This document shows positions 51,701 to 57,981 of a DNA stretch of 64,000 nt, one piece after another (position 1 is the stretch's first letter; every line of letters starts with the position of its first letter). The DNA lies in NCBI GenBank assembly GCA_963930655.1, contig OZ005606.1:13659501-13723500 (forward strand). Reading direction: 5' to 3'. Under the pieces are notes generated by a model. It saw nothing but the letters and a program-made list of their open reading frames with translations, made no database searches and was not told the origin of the DNA. The translations under genes and the position numbers were made by a program. The stretch comes from Myrica gale (taxonomy: Eukaryota; Streptophyta; Magnoliopsida; Fagales; Myricaceae).

Positions 51701-54700
51701 ACCTCGCTTCTGGTGTGAAGCCTTGTCCACCTCATAAACTGCTTACCTACTCCATCCTTGGGCAATGTATCTCATTTCCTCCGTTTATTTGGTCTTGCTC
51801 TGCAGTATTCTGATCTTTGTACTTTTGGTTGTGTTTTGTTCATCTTCCAGCTCAAGAACGCACTAAACTCACAGCTCAGTTAGTCAAATTTGCTTTTCTC
51901 GGCTATTCTGTTTCTCATAAGGGTGTTATTTGTTATGACTCTCACCTTAGGGTGAGTTTGCTAACAAAATTTCACAAAATTTTTCACCAACTCACAATAA
52001 AATACTACAATATAATCTCTCTCTCCCATCAAATCATAACTTTTCACTACAAAAAATATAAAAAATTACCTCTCTCTTCACTTTTTCATTAAACCCAATA
52101 CCAACACTAAACCCAATACCAAAAATTTTACAACACAAACATAACCTTAGTAGAACTCGTATCTCCAAGAATGTGGTCTTTGTGGAAAATCAATATTTTT
52201 CACTTCTCATTGTGATCACCCTTCTCCATCACGATTTGTTTTACCTCTATTTTCTGACTCTCCTGTAGATTCCACCAACACAACCTCTCATAGTGTATTG
52301 GAGACATTCCCCACCTGCACCGGATAGCCTCCTCTCAATCATTCCTTGGCTGCTGGTCTTGTTTCAGCTTCCACCACTGCACCTGCTCCTCTTAGACAGA
52401 TTACTCGGGTTCATAGACCCTTCAATCGGTTTGGTTTTTCCTATCCGTTATCCTTGACAACCGCTTTGTCTTCCATTTCTATTCCTTCGTCTTATAAACG
52501 GGGGATGAAACTCGAGTGTTGGCAAAAAGCAATGGACGTAGAGCTCTAAGCACTTGAAGAAAATCAAACTTGGGACATTGTGGTTTGCCCTCCATCTGTG
52601 AAACCAATTTGTAGTAAATGGGTATTCTCTATCAAGATTCGGTCGAACGGAACTTTAGACCGCTATAAGGCCCGATTGGTGGCTCTTGGAAATAAGCAAG
52701 AATATGTTCTGTATTATGACGAGACCTCCGCACCTTTGGCAAAGATGATCACTGTGCAAACAATTCTTGCACTTACTGCCTCACAATCTTGGCCCTTACA
52801 TTAAATGGATCTCAAGAACGCTTTCTTACATGGAGATTTCAAGGAAGAAGTTTACATGAAACTTCCTTTTGGTATGCCTATCTCTTTTTCCAATGATGTG
52901 TGCAAATGTAAGCGTTCTCCGTATGGTTTGATGCAGGCACCACGGGCATGGTTTGAAAAATTCCGCAGCATTCTACTTCGGTTCTCATTCACCTAAAATC
53001 AGTATGATTTGTTTTTATTTCTTCAAAAGACTGTTAATGGTATAGTCAATGTTGTCCATGTGGATGACATTATAATTACTGGTTTTGATCTTCGTGTCAT
53101 TTCTAAGCTTTAGAAACTGTTACATACTACTTTCCATCTCAATGATCTCGGTTATCTCACCAACTTCTTGGGTTTTGACGTACATCGTAAGCCACAAGGT
53201 ATTTTCTTGACTCAAAAGCAAATATATTCAAGATCATCGCTTGAGTTTCAAGCATGTTGCGATGCTGACTGGGTTGGTTGCCTAGATACCCGAAAATCCA
53301 CTACCGGATGGTGCATGTTCCTTGGCGACTCTCTTATCTCTTAAAAATGTAAAAAGCAAGGATGTGTCTCTAAGTCCTCCACTGAGGCCGAGTATCGTGT
53401 TATGTCTGTTGTCTGCTCCAAAATTTGGCTCTGTGGTCTCCTCACAGACAGGCACATCCTACTCCTCTTCATGGCGACAACATGAGTGTCATCCAAATTG
53501 CCGCCAATCCTGTGTTCCATGAGCAGACCATTCGAGAAGCTTTTGATTGTAAGGTTATCACCCTCCCACACATTTCTACTGCCCTTCAAGTTGCGGATAT
53601 CTTCACCAAGTCCATGACACGTTGGCGCCATCAATTCCTTGTTAGCTAATTGATGCTTGTCGACATACCCGCATCAATTTGAGGGGGATGTCAACAGATA
53701 TCCAATTCCAAATTCAAATTCGAAATCACAATATTAATCTCTTGTACAGCTTTGCTGATTATTTCCTTTCCTTGTATAGCTTGATTGTGCAGCTTTTATT
53801 TCCATAGGATTAACGTGATTATAGCGATGTAATCTTTATAGCATTAGAATCTGTCTATATAATGAAAGGTCTCGACTGAGACAAGGACATGTGTATTTGA
53901 CAGTTCTTAGTTATGTTCTGATGGTTGTTACCACAAATGGCATTTGAATTGTGCTTTTATGCGTTATAGCAAATGGAACCATGTTTTGTTAAAACTTTTG
54001 TAAGAAAAAAGCTAACCTTTCTATTTAGAGGATCCATTTTCCCAGCTTGTACCCTTGAGCAATGAAAGAAGTGAGAAGTGTGACGCTTTAGCTTCCCCTC
54101 TCCTTTCCAAATGTTTTGATATCAATAGTCTATGCTTTGGAACATTGATTACTACTTCATTCTTGCATGTGATATTATTATACCAATAGGCAAACTTTGC
54201 AACGGTTATGCCTGAGATATTTAAAATCGTTATAAAGTCCAAGATAGTTAAGAACCTGAAAGTGTGAATGAGATGCAAGTATGTTAAATGATATTTTGTG
54301 ACAAATTTGTGTCAAGTAAGTCCCCATCATTTGATGATTAGGCAGCTGGATTGCCACAATTTTTCTGATTGTGATGTACGTGGGCATTCTGTCTTGCAGT
54401 TATTCATATCATGCACCAGGGTTGGATTGTCTTCACATGCTTATTAGCAAATGTGCATAGTAACATAACATCCTTATTTTTATTGAACAACCATATGAGG
54501 TTCCTATCAGTTTCCTTAAAATTAACCAATGAATCTGCTACGTGTCTTATAGGCAGCTTTGATAATATGTAGCTCTTTGGTTTGTGTTTGTTAATTCAAT
54601 GCTGTTAGCATTTTCACTTTCAACCACCATAATGATTGGCAAAAACCTTGCTATAGGGTACAAGTCAATTGAAGTAAATATATATACCTCTTGGGTGTAG

Positions 54701-56263
54701 GTGAGATTCAGGGGGCCTATCAAATTAAAGTCACGACCAGTGCTTTGGCGTTGTTGCTTTCCACTAGGCATGCTGAATTAGCCAAAATCAATGTCCAAGG
54801 CAACCTAATTAAGGTCTGCATACAATCTCGGTATAGCTTGTTGTTGGTTATGTTCTCTGGTCAATTTTGTTTTATAACTTTCCTTTTTTATTTGTTTTGA
54901 GAAGTCGTCTATGGGGATAACCACACGCTCAAAAGCTAAATTAGCTCCAAATCAATGGACAGTGGTGTCGCTTCCTGCAAAGGTATATCTGGGTTGTATT
55001 TCATCACATCAGATTCAATTTTGGATGGACAAACTCTTTTGTGGCCAATGGCCCAAGCTATGTCTGCTTTTCCAGACCAGATTTGCTTGGGAAATTTCAA
55101 GCCAGTTCTAGCGTTCTGTGTTTCTGTACTTCAGGGGGGCTAGCGTATAATTGTGCTTTTAATAAGTCTGGCATACTGTGTTTTTTATACATCTATTTAT
55201 GCCAGACTTCTTAAATTTGAAGGCAGTACTAGCCATCTGTGTTTCTGTAGATCATGGGGACTAATGCCTAATTTTGGATTTAAGAAGTCTGGCATAATGT
55301 GTTCCTTACATCTATTTAGCTACTATTTCTTGTGCTTTTGACAAGCCAAAGGTATGGAAGGAGCTGGAAGCATGTTCTCTGCTTGCCAAACAAGTATCCC
55401 TTTTAGATCAGAACTTATGTTTGTAACTGGCGAATCTTAGAAATCCTTCTCCTGTTTTCCCCTTGATGATGCAGATGCTGGCACTGTTGGCAGACGTATT
55501 AGTTGAAATCCAAGAACAAGATCTGGCTGATGAGGATGAGATGGTGAGTTTATAAGCTGATGTCATGGTCCAGATTAAGCACTGGAAATTGGAGCTAAAA
55601 GGTTTGAACCAATTGTGTATCAGGAAAGTGATTGGGAAGAAGTTCAATCCGAGGATGTAAAAATTGATAAAGATTTGCTCAATTCATTGTGCGCTACATC
55701 ATCCGGCAGGCCAACATACGAACATCTTACAGCAATGGAGAAAGTATTTAACAAGGTTTGCAAGGAACATAACTTCTTGTTGTCCATTTATTTATACACT
55801 TCCTTGTACTTTCATTTTGTTTTATGTACTATTTTCCTGTTTTTCCGGTTAAATTTCCTTAAATATTTCAAGGATCAAGAGGATGACTATGAAGATGATC
55901 AACTTAGAGTTGTGGATACCCTTAATCAGGTTCTGCTTATATTCCAAGCCCCTTTTCTTTTCAGAAGCTGTTGATGTTAAGCGTTAACATATTTATAACT
56001 CTTTGATTTCTCCTGGCAGATCAATCTGGCTTCCTACCTTGGAGATTTCTTTGTGAATTTTTGTCAGCACAACAGACAGCTTTTTGAAACCCTCTGTCAG
56101 GTACTGTCTTTAGATTATCAGTAAAGCAGTTGCAACCATCTGTCACTATGAAGTTCCTTTTTTGCATCTAAGGTCGCGTATGTGATACCTTGTTTTACTT
56201 CTGGCACTGCAGAGTTTGACAGAATCTGAGCAGGAAGCTATTCAGAGTGTTCTGAATCGCTGA
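6722..56263 (+). CDS. IPO9: Importin-9 (importin-beta family karyopherin), 33 exons
   Basis: Nuclear import receptor: importin-beta family proteins bind cargo in the cytoplasm, cross the pore and release it on RanGTP; animal importin-9 carries histones H2A-H2B. Exons: 6722-6845, 8585-8646, 8976-9068, 11870-12041, 19813-19928, 25922-26008, 26106-26222, 26329-26392, 26509-26651, 27464-27511, 27592-27660, 28184-28259, 28691-28821, 35910-35969, 36140-36209, 36297-36361, 36447-36508, 36608-36731, 36810-36867, 37023-37135, 44795-44872, 44973-45035, 45184-45279, 45374-45483, 47066-47255, 47700-47814, 54701-54813, 54905-54982, 55475-55543, 55624-55755, 55873-55929, 56020-56100, 56213-56263. They total 3087 nt in one frame, 1028 aa, the usual plant importin-9 length. 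Residues about 20-95 form the importin-beta N-terminal domain ([14 protein letters not shown]). The rest is HEAT-repeat-like, with acidic stretches near residues 915-935 (DEDEM, ESDWEEV) and 967-976. The start is the ATG in context GGAGATGGCG. Introns 2, 22 and 26 are non-canonical. Exon 28 could start 3 nt earlier (tandem NAGNAG acceptor). Confidence 0.95.
8647..8975 (+). other. IPO9: U12-type AT-AC intron (IPO9 intron 2)
   Basis: Exon 2 ends GGGTTGAGACAG and the intron begins ATATCCTCT, close to the U12 consensus ATATCCTTT. It ends TTTTAC before exon 3 (TTAGCTGCTGTG). A U12-like branch site (ATTTAAC) lies about 10-12 nt before the AC end, at 8958-8965. These borders keep the frame and restore the conserved [13 protein letters not shown] join. 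No GT-AG pair nearby does so. The intron should be removed by the minor spliceosome (U11/U12, U4atac/U6atac). Confidence 0.9.
8747..8813 (+). pseudogene. Decayed duplicate of IPO9 exon 3 inside the U12 intron
   Basis: Bases 8766-8813 match 8966-9013 (intron end plus start of exon 3) at 35 of 48 positions without gaps. Translation gives AGILLKWFI, a stop, then KHR, against [13 protein letters not shown] in the real exon. The likeness continues upstream through TCTTG-AAGATTTA, so the copied block included the U12 branch region. In the copy the branch adenosine context TTTAAC has become TTTAGC, and an in-frame TAG interrupts it. I infer an old tandem duplication of exon 3 that is now dead. Confidence 0.7.
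10978..11369. mobile_element. Tourist-like MITE with 13-bp perfect TIRs
   Basis: The element begins GGTGATGTTCGGT and ends with its exact reverse complement ACCGAACATCACC. The interior is AT-rich and non-coding, 392 bp in all. The flanks are TAA on the left and TAT on the right, so a 3-bp TSD of the PIF/Harbinger type is possible but imperfect. It sits in IPO9 intron 3. Confidence 0.8.
11507..11662. mobile_element. Possible short non-autonomous element
   Basis: The left end CAGAGACGAAGCCAGG and the reverse complement of the right end (CAGGGACAAAGCTAGG) agree at 13 of 16 positions, giving TIR-like ends around about 150 bp of non-coding DNA in IPO9 intron 3. No TSD was found, so this stays tentative. 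Confidence 0.35.
12999..13231 (-). repeat. Copia-A 3' LTR
   Basis: 233 bp, begins TGACAATAATTG and ends CCGTTGACA on the plus strand. Next to it (13232-13250) is a run reading AAGGGGGGC on the minus strand, the polypurine tract that primes plus-strand DNA. Confidence 0.96.
13239..17313 (-). pseudogene. Copia-A gag-pol, frameshifted
   Basis: The polyprotein starts at ATG 17313. The first frame (to 15553) holds gag with two CCHC zinc knuckles ([14 protein letters not shown] and [14 protein letters not shown]), the protease, the GAG-pre-integrase HH motif region (WHRRLGHPN) and the integrase start (HSDVWGP). The protease active-site triad, normally D-S/T-G, reads DSE ([12 protein letters not shown]). 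Frames change near 15680, 14830, 14250 and 13420. Later pieces carry integrase [11 protein letters not shown] (15520-14654 frame), RT (14798-14112, then YVDDIVITG in 14235-13408) and RNase H ([10 protein letters not shown]). The end is [13 protein letters not shown] then VADIFTKPL at 13496-13239. At least four frameshifts plus the protease change make it non-functional. Confidence 0.93.
18064..18075 (-). promoter_or_regulatory. Copia-A primer binding site (initiator tRNA-Met)
   Basis: Directly inside the 5' LTR the minus strand reads TGGTATCAGAGC, the standard Ty1/copia primer binding site complementary to the 3' end of initiator tRNA-Met. Confidence 0.95.
18076..18308 (-). repeat. Copia-A 5' LTR
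   Basis: Same length as the other LTR (233 bp). Differences from it are at four sites, all transitions. The element's promoter would lie here and fire toward lower coordinates, opposite to IPO9. Confidence 0.96.
20790..23182. mobile_element. Palindromic MITE-like element split by a LINE retrocopy
   Basis: Left part (about 20790-20885) contains GTCATTTTGGGTCCAAACTA; right part (23015-23182) carries the inverted equivalent (TAGTTTGGACCCGAAAATGAC), so the two arms are inverted repeats. The 2.1-kb LINE-derived insert sits between them with a 16-bp TSD. An uninterrupted relative with similar arms is at 48202-48494. The left arm lacks the outermost part seen on the right (CACTTTGTGCCCCAAAC). The superfamily is not resolved. 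Confidence 0.65.
20886..23014 (-). mobile_element. LINE-derived retrocopy carrying only an ORF1-like gene
   Basis: Flanked by a perfect 16-bp TSD (TAATGTGCGTCTTCTG at 20870-20885 and 23015-23030). The minus strand ends in a short poly(A) (T-run 20886-20893) after a LINE-type 3' end (ATTAATAAGATTGGCTTACT). From 22680 down to about 21139 lie frame-shifted pieces of a DUF4283-type ORF1-like protein ([46 protein letters not shown]). About 330 bp of GA-rich leader precede it. No endonuclease or RT is present. It looks like a retroposed, non-autonomous copy. Confidence 0.8.
23183..24682 (+). mobile_element. LINE 3' fragment with inverted 5' part
   Basis: The right portion (about 23866-24600, plus strand) encodes the end of a plant LINE ORF2: [15 protein letters not shown], a zinc-binding RT region with [16 protein letters not shown], and [14 protein letters not shown]. 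It ends in AATAAA-like sequence and poly(A) at 24673-24682. The left portion (23865-23183) encodes, on the minus strand, the part of ORF2 that should come just before: [20 protein letters not shown], then [20 protein letters not shown], then [16 protein letters not shown]. This inversion-plus-junction layout is the product expected from twin priming. Frames are broken. No clear TSD was found. Confidence 0.85.
24933..24955. repeat. (GGGTT)n microsatellite
   Basis: About four head-to-tail GGGTT units in IPO9 intron 5. Confidence 0.85.
28881..29153 (-). repeat. Copia-B 3' LTR
   Basis: 273 bp, TGAAGGAATAAAG to GGATTTCTACA on the plus strand. The polypurine tract next to it reads TTGAGGGGGAG on the minus strand. 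Confidence 0.92.
29344..33333 (-). pseudogene. Copia-B pol, broken and duplicated
   Basis: In transcription order: a gag zinc-knuckle remnant (WCDHCRK, 33333-33085); protease with an intact DSG ([13 protein letters not shown]) and pre-integrase [10 protein letters not shown] (33163-32423); integrase start HSDLWGPSR (32559-32251); [10 protein letters not shown] (32235-31801); RT (31478-30996, truncated by the duplication, and 30587-29721 full-length); RNase H with [11 protein letters not shown] and [13 protein letters not shown] (29748-29344). The RT catalytic box reads YVDN instead of YVDD. Several frameshifts separate the pieces. Its family differs from copia-A and copia-C, which resemble each other. 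Confidence 0.92.
30175..31956. repeat. 891-bp perfect tandem duplication within copia-B
   Basis: Unit 1 is 30175-31065 and unit 2 is 31066-31956. Both begin GCTCTTGGTGATTG and end CAGTCGAAGACTCT. All translated frames shared by the two copies are identical, and line-by-line reading showed no difference. One shared base at each breakpoint is the only microhomology. It repeats the RT N-terminal region and the linker before it. Confidence 0.95.
33684..33935 (-). pseudogene. UDP-glycosyltransferase-like gene fragment
   Basis: The minus strand carries, in two frames separated by one frameshift, [14 protein letters not shown] and then [19 protein letters not shown] followed by PPACVIA. This order (PEGCENTDQLPS, ATKxLRxPFE, PPxCVI) is that of the N-terminal part of plant UDP-glycosyltransferases before the acceptor-binding core. 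It lies between copia-B gag and a hAT-type MITE, inside the copia-B TSD borders, so I infer a captured host-gene fragment. The family call rests on pattern recognition only. Confidence 0.5.
33921..34097. mobile_element. hAT-type MITE
   Basis: Its right end ...TTGTTCAGCCCTA resembles the hAT termini at 35416, 59913 and 61235. The left end (CAGTGGTGCACCCAAACC) is a mutated counterpart. The inside is dense in CCGACC/GGTCGG motifs, as in hAT subterminal repeats. The flanks show no matching 8-bp TSD, so one border was probably rearranged. Confidence 0.55.
34098..34198 (-). repeat. Copia-B 5' LTR remnant
   Basis: Matches the last ~85 bp of the 3' LTR (GATATTATATTCATTCC to GGATTTCTACA) but with an internal ~18-bp duplication and several substitutions. 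The remainder of the LTR is missing. Confidence 0.85.
34578..35416. mobile_element. Non-autonomous hAT element with 8-bp TSD
   Basis: An exact 8-bp TSD AACTGAAG flanks it (34570-34577 and 35417-35424). Ends are TAGGGATGTGCA and TGCACAGCCCTA, inverted repeats with one mismatch. Both subterminal zones are rich in ATCCGA/TCGGAT motifs, typical binding arrays of hAT transposases. The interior (about 34765-35110) is pyrimidine-rich and looks like a 5' leader, with no intact ORF. It is 839 bp and lies in IPO9 intron 13. Confidence 0.92.
37136..38304. other. IPO9 intron 20, part before copia-C
   Basis: AT-rich intron sequence. From about 38030 a stretch with a C-run (CACCCCCCTGAAAG) and a leader-like sequence reaches the copia-C insertion point. 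It might be part of an older element that copia-C entered, but no second boundary was found. Confidence 0.4.
38305..38541 (-). repeat. Copia-C 3' LTR
   Basis: 237 bp. It has a 17-bp internal duplication of TATACAAGGGAA-type sequence absent from the other LTR. Next to it is the polypurine tract (GAGGGGGGGAT on the minus strand, 38542-38552). Confidence 0.95.
38550..42615 (-). pseudogene. Copia-C gag-pol with point lesions
   Basis: Gag begins near ATG 42568 with a one-base frame break soon after (NYS then [18 protein letters not shown]), and carries two CCHC knuckles ([28 protein letters not shown]). A second frame change lies in a six-base homopolymer near 41711. Pol then stays in one frame: protease with intact [19 protein letters not shown], integrase with [14 protein letters not shown] and [10 protein letters not shown] with [11 protein letters not shown], RNase H with [11 protein letters not shown], and C-terminal [13 protein letters not shown]. 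In-frame stops interrupt it at 40353-40355 (TAA after FFEK), 39945-39947 (TGA where related CKWVYS has Trp), about 39257 (TAG after LKLR) and 38643-38645 (TAG before TADVFTK). At least three look like C-to-T transitions. Confidence 0.94.
42571..42776. repeat. 103-bp tandem duplication in the copia-C leader
   Basis: Two head-to-tail units of about 103 bp beginning AAAGCAGCAAGAAT (42571 and 42674), with a few substitutions between them, around the gag start on the minus strand. Confidence 0.85.
42911..43114. repeat. 102-bp tandem duplication in the copia-C leader
   Basis: Two units beginning GCCGACAGCCACTACACC (42911-43012 and 43013-43114) with few differences, in the untranslated leader between the primer site and gag. 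Confidence 0.88.
43346..43357 (-). promoter_or_regulatory. Copia-C primer binding site (initiator tRNA-Met)
   Basis: Minus strand TGGTATCAGAGC directly inside the 5' LTR. Confidence 0.95.
43358..43577 (-). repeat. Copia-C 5' LTR
   Basis: 220 bp, identical to the other LTR apart from the 17-bp indel and one substitution next to it. Confidence 0.95.
43583..44794. other. IPO9 intron 20, part after copia-C
   Basis: AT-rich sequence in which no gene or classifiable repeat was recognised. A C-run (CACCACCCCCCATAGAC) near 44600 resembles the one near 38045 on the other side of copia-C. Confidence 0.4.
45036..45183 (+). other. IPO9: GC-AG intron (IPO9 intron 22)
   Basis: Exon 22 ends TTGAAG and the intron starts GCAAGT, the canonical GC donor context AG|GCAAGT. 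It ends TGTACAG before AATTCTCCTAG. Use of the GT four bases downstream would place a TAG stop at once, so the GC site is required. Confidence 0.9.
45790..46640 (-). mobile_element. Copia RNase H remnant in IPO9 intron 24
   Basis: Decayed minus-strand copia pol. Readable pieces include [13 protein letters not shown] followed by [12 protein letters not shown] (matching the usual NKAAIxIAxNPVxHxRTKHIE order) and upstream SDIAYA-like and QADW-region traces, all interrupted by stops. No LTRs or TSD seen. Confidence 0.75.
48202..48494. mobile_element. Palindromic MITE-like element
   Basis: About 293 bp with long imperfect inverted arms: the left arm holds GGGAAAAC, CACTTT, GTGCCAAAGTCGTTTTGGGT and AATTCATCAATGTGCGCCC, and the reverse complement of the right arm gives the same order (GGGAAACTTCACTTT, AATTCATCAATGTGCACCC). 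Related arms flank the LINE retrocopy at 20886-23014. No TSD was settled. Confidence 0.75.
48545..49200 (-). mobile_element. Copia RT remnant in IPO9 intron 26
   Basis: Minus-strand copia RT, many stops. Pieces in order: [73 protein letters not shown] and [11 protein letters not shown]. No LTRs remain, so it is older than the complete elements. Confidence 0.88.
49201..49809. other. Intron 26 sequence between copia remnants
   Basis: Contains a short GA-rich run near 49565-49580 and a 93-codon minus-strand open frame (49348-49629) without recognisable similarity. Nothing firm is annotated. Confidence 0.4.
50700..53650 (+). pseudogene. Copia-D gag-pol, heavily decayed
   Basis: Gag pieces at 50717-51280 ([28 protein letters not shown]). 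The zinc knuckles, protease and integrase start are deleted. Integrase resumes at about 51390 ([20 protein letters not shown]) and continues with [13 protein letters not shown] (51817-52092). RT at 52346-52996 reads [44 protein letters not shown] and [12 protein letters not shown]. RNase H pieces at 53261-53650 include [15 protein letters not shown] and [12 protein letters not shown]. Stops and frameshifts are frequent, and a 197-bp MITE sits in the integrase region. Confidence 0.9.
51950..52146. mobile_element. Tourist-like MITE nested in copia-D
   Basis: 197 bp, AT-rich, flanked by TTA on both sides (51947-51949 and 52147-52149), the PIF/Harbinger TSD. Ends GGGTGAGTTTG and CAAACATAACC are imperfect inverted repeats. 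It interrupts an otherwise collinear integrase stretch. Confidence 0.75.
53903..54700. other. Intron 26 sequence after copia-D
   Basis: Non-coding AT-rich DNA up to the exon 27 acceptor. No gene or classifiable repeat was seen. Confidence 0.45.
55108..55320. repeat. Diverged ~95-bp duplication in IPO9 intron 28
   Basis: Two copies about 120 bp apart share CTGTGTTTCTGTA, AAGTCTGGCATA and TACATCTATTTA in the same order (about 55108-55199 and 55228-55320). They are non-coding and clearly diverged. Confidence 0.7.
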
Positions 56264-56497
56264 GGACTTCATTTGGTATTTCTAGATTGTTGAGTCTCTA
56301 CCACTCATTGGTTGATGGAACAGAGAAAGGAAGAAAAAGACCAGAGAAAACAAAGCAAAAAAGAATCCTATCTTGCCGAATTAGCCAAGGGGAAGAGAGG
56401 CAGGCCATAGGTTGAGTTTGTAAAGCTTGAGGTTTTTTCTTTCTTTTTGTTTAGGAGATTTAGAATACCGATACTTAATACAAATTTTGGATATTTA

Positions 56498-56680
56498 GGG
56501 GATGTTTGTTTACTGGAATTTTGGGGAATATTCCCAAAATTTTGAGAATCTTTTGAATGTTGAAGTTTTTTGTGGTTTGTGAAAAGTTTGAAAAGTATGT
56601 GTAAAAGTTGTAAGTTTTGAAGTATGTTTGTTTGGTTGGAATTTTTGAGGGCCCAAATTTTTGGGCAAACAAACATGCCC
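56498..56680. mobile_element. Tourist-like MITE just downstream of IPO9 stop
   Basis: 183 bp, flanked by TTA on both sides (56495-56497, 56681-56683). Ends GGGGATGTTTGTTT and AAACAAACATGCCC are inverted repeats with one mismatch. It starts 235 bp after the IPO9 stop codon and so may lie in the 3' untranslated region. Confidence 0.88.
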
Positions 56681-56683
56681 TTA

Positions 56684-57477
56684 GCTTCGGTATTGGATAC
56701 CGATTGAGCAATGTACTTTCATATGGGGATACTCTTGTAAAAAGGTTTGCTATAATTTATTCACTAAGAGCAAAGCTCTTTTGATGAGCTTCATCAACTC
56801 ACACTGGACGAGTGCGGTGATGGAGATACCTGTCGGACGGGGTATTCTACCAACTTCAGTAAGATGTTCTACAGCTTCTATGCATAATGCGCAGTTATTA
56901 CCTATTTTATGAGGATCGAGGATAAGGTTTTACAGGCAGGTTACTGGGAGGGAGATGAAAGCTTCCATCTACGATCAAGTTTTCTTTTTTTTTTTTCCTG
57001 AGTGGACGGACAAGAATTACTCTACTATTTACGTTGATGATCCCTGAGGGTTCTCAAAATTACGTTATGGCATTGTATAATGCATATAATTTAAGGCCAA
57101 TGCTTCACATGGGGCTCAGTAAATTAAGAGATGTTTGAATACAAACACAAACGTTTAATGTTCATGATAGTTTTTGGTTATTTCTTTCAGAACCTGTGTA
57201 ACCAATGCATCCAAAAATAAGTATCTTGCTCTCCAATCAACTGACAGAGTTTGAAGGATTTTGATCCGTTGAAGCTAGTAAGGATAAGATTAGCTGTTTT
57301 TCCTCGGCGCGCATAATATTGCGTTATATTAATAAAATTTATTACGAGGATATATAGGTTGAGGGTGGAGGACCCCACCGAGCACACCAATACATCCCTT
57401 AAATTGCAGAGAAAAATAAAAATGGTAATGGACTTACATTTTCTTTTACCTCGATGTTAATTTCTAAAGCAATCTAA
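56684..57477. other. IPO9 3' flank
   Basis: AT-rich non-coding DNA that probably includes the end of the IPO9 transcript. No polyadenylation signal could be chosen with confidence among several AATAAA-like runs. Confidence 0.4.
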
Positions 57478-57655
57478 GAACATGTTAGTTTATTTTGTAT
57501 TTTAAATTTTTTTTGAATTTTGAGAATATACAAACCGAAGATATTTTTTAATATCATCTAAAAAAAACTGTAACATTCATACTAATAAAGTTAATATTAT
57601 CTAAAAATTCTTAAAATATTAAAAATTCAAAAAAAAACACTAACTAAACATCACC
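57478..57655. mobile_element. Tourist-like MITE, AT-rich
   Basis: 178 bp flanked by TAA on both sides. The left end GAACATGTTAGTTT and the reverse complement of the right end (GGTGATGTTTAGTT) are similar, and both arms run into T-rich stretches ending TTGAATTTT. Confidence 0.6.
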
Positions 57656-57981
57656 TAAAACAATTTTAATGCTGATTGGTTATATCTGTCGTGAAAACAC
57701 CACAACGGGAAAGATTAGTAAAGATTCTCTTTCTCACTTTGAAGGTAAAAGTGTTCAATCTTCAATGTCGAAAGATGGGGGCGACAAGTGAGACTCGCGG
57801 GGGTGGGCCGCACGTGCCCTAGATAAAGTGAATTTGATGGTGCGAGACAGTCTATCGGTCCAATGGGGAAGACAATGAAGCAGGGCGTGTGGAAATGCGA
57901 CAAGACTAAAATCAAACTCATAGTATTAATGAAATTAGACTAAAACAGAGTTCAATCACAATTCAAAATATTAATACTCAT

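Larger units (their letters stand above)
49810..53902 (+). mobile_element. Copia-D: old Ty1/copia element in sense orientation
   Basis: LTR-like repeats at 49810-50039 and 53689-53902 share ATTAATCTCTTGTACA, CTTTCCTTGTATAGCTTGAT and TCTGTCTATATAATGAAAGG but differ at many sites. The primer site next to the left LTR reads TGGTATCGGAACC (a mutated tRNA-Met site, 50040-50052); the polypurine tract before the right LTR is TTGAGGGGGA. The flanks GTTAT and GTTCT may be a 5-bp TSD with one change. It is the only copia element here lying in the same direction as IPO9, and the most decayed complete one. Confidence 0.88.
47815..54700 (+). other. IPO9: GC-AG intron (IPO9 intron 26), TE-filled
   Basis: Exon 26 ends CAGCAAG and the intron starts GCAAGT. 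It ends GGTGTAG before GTGAGATTCAG. A GT four bases further on would create CAAGGCAAGTGA, an immediate stop. The intron is 6.9 kb and holds a MITE, a copia RT remnant and copia-D. Confidence 0.9.
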
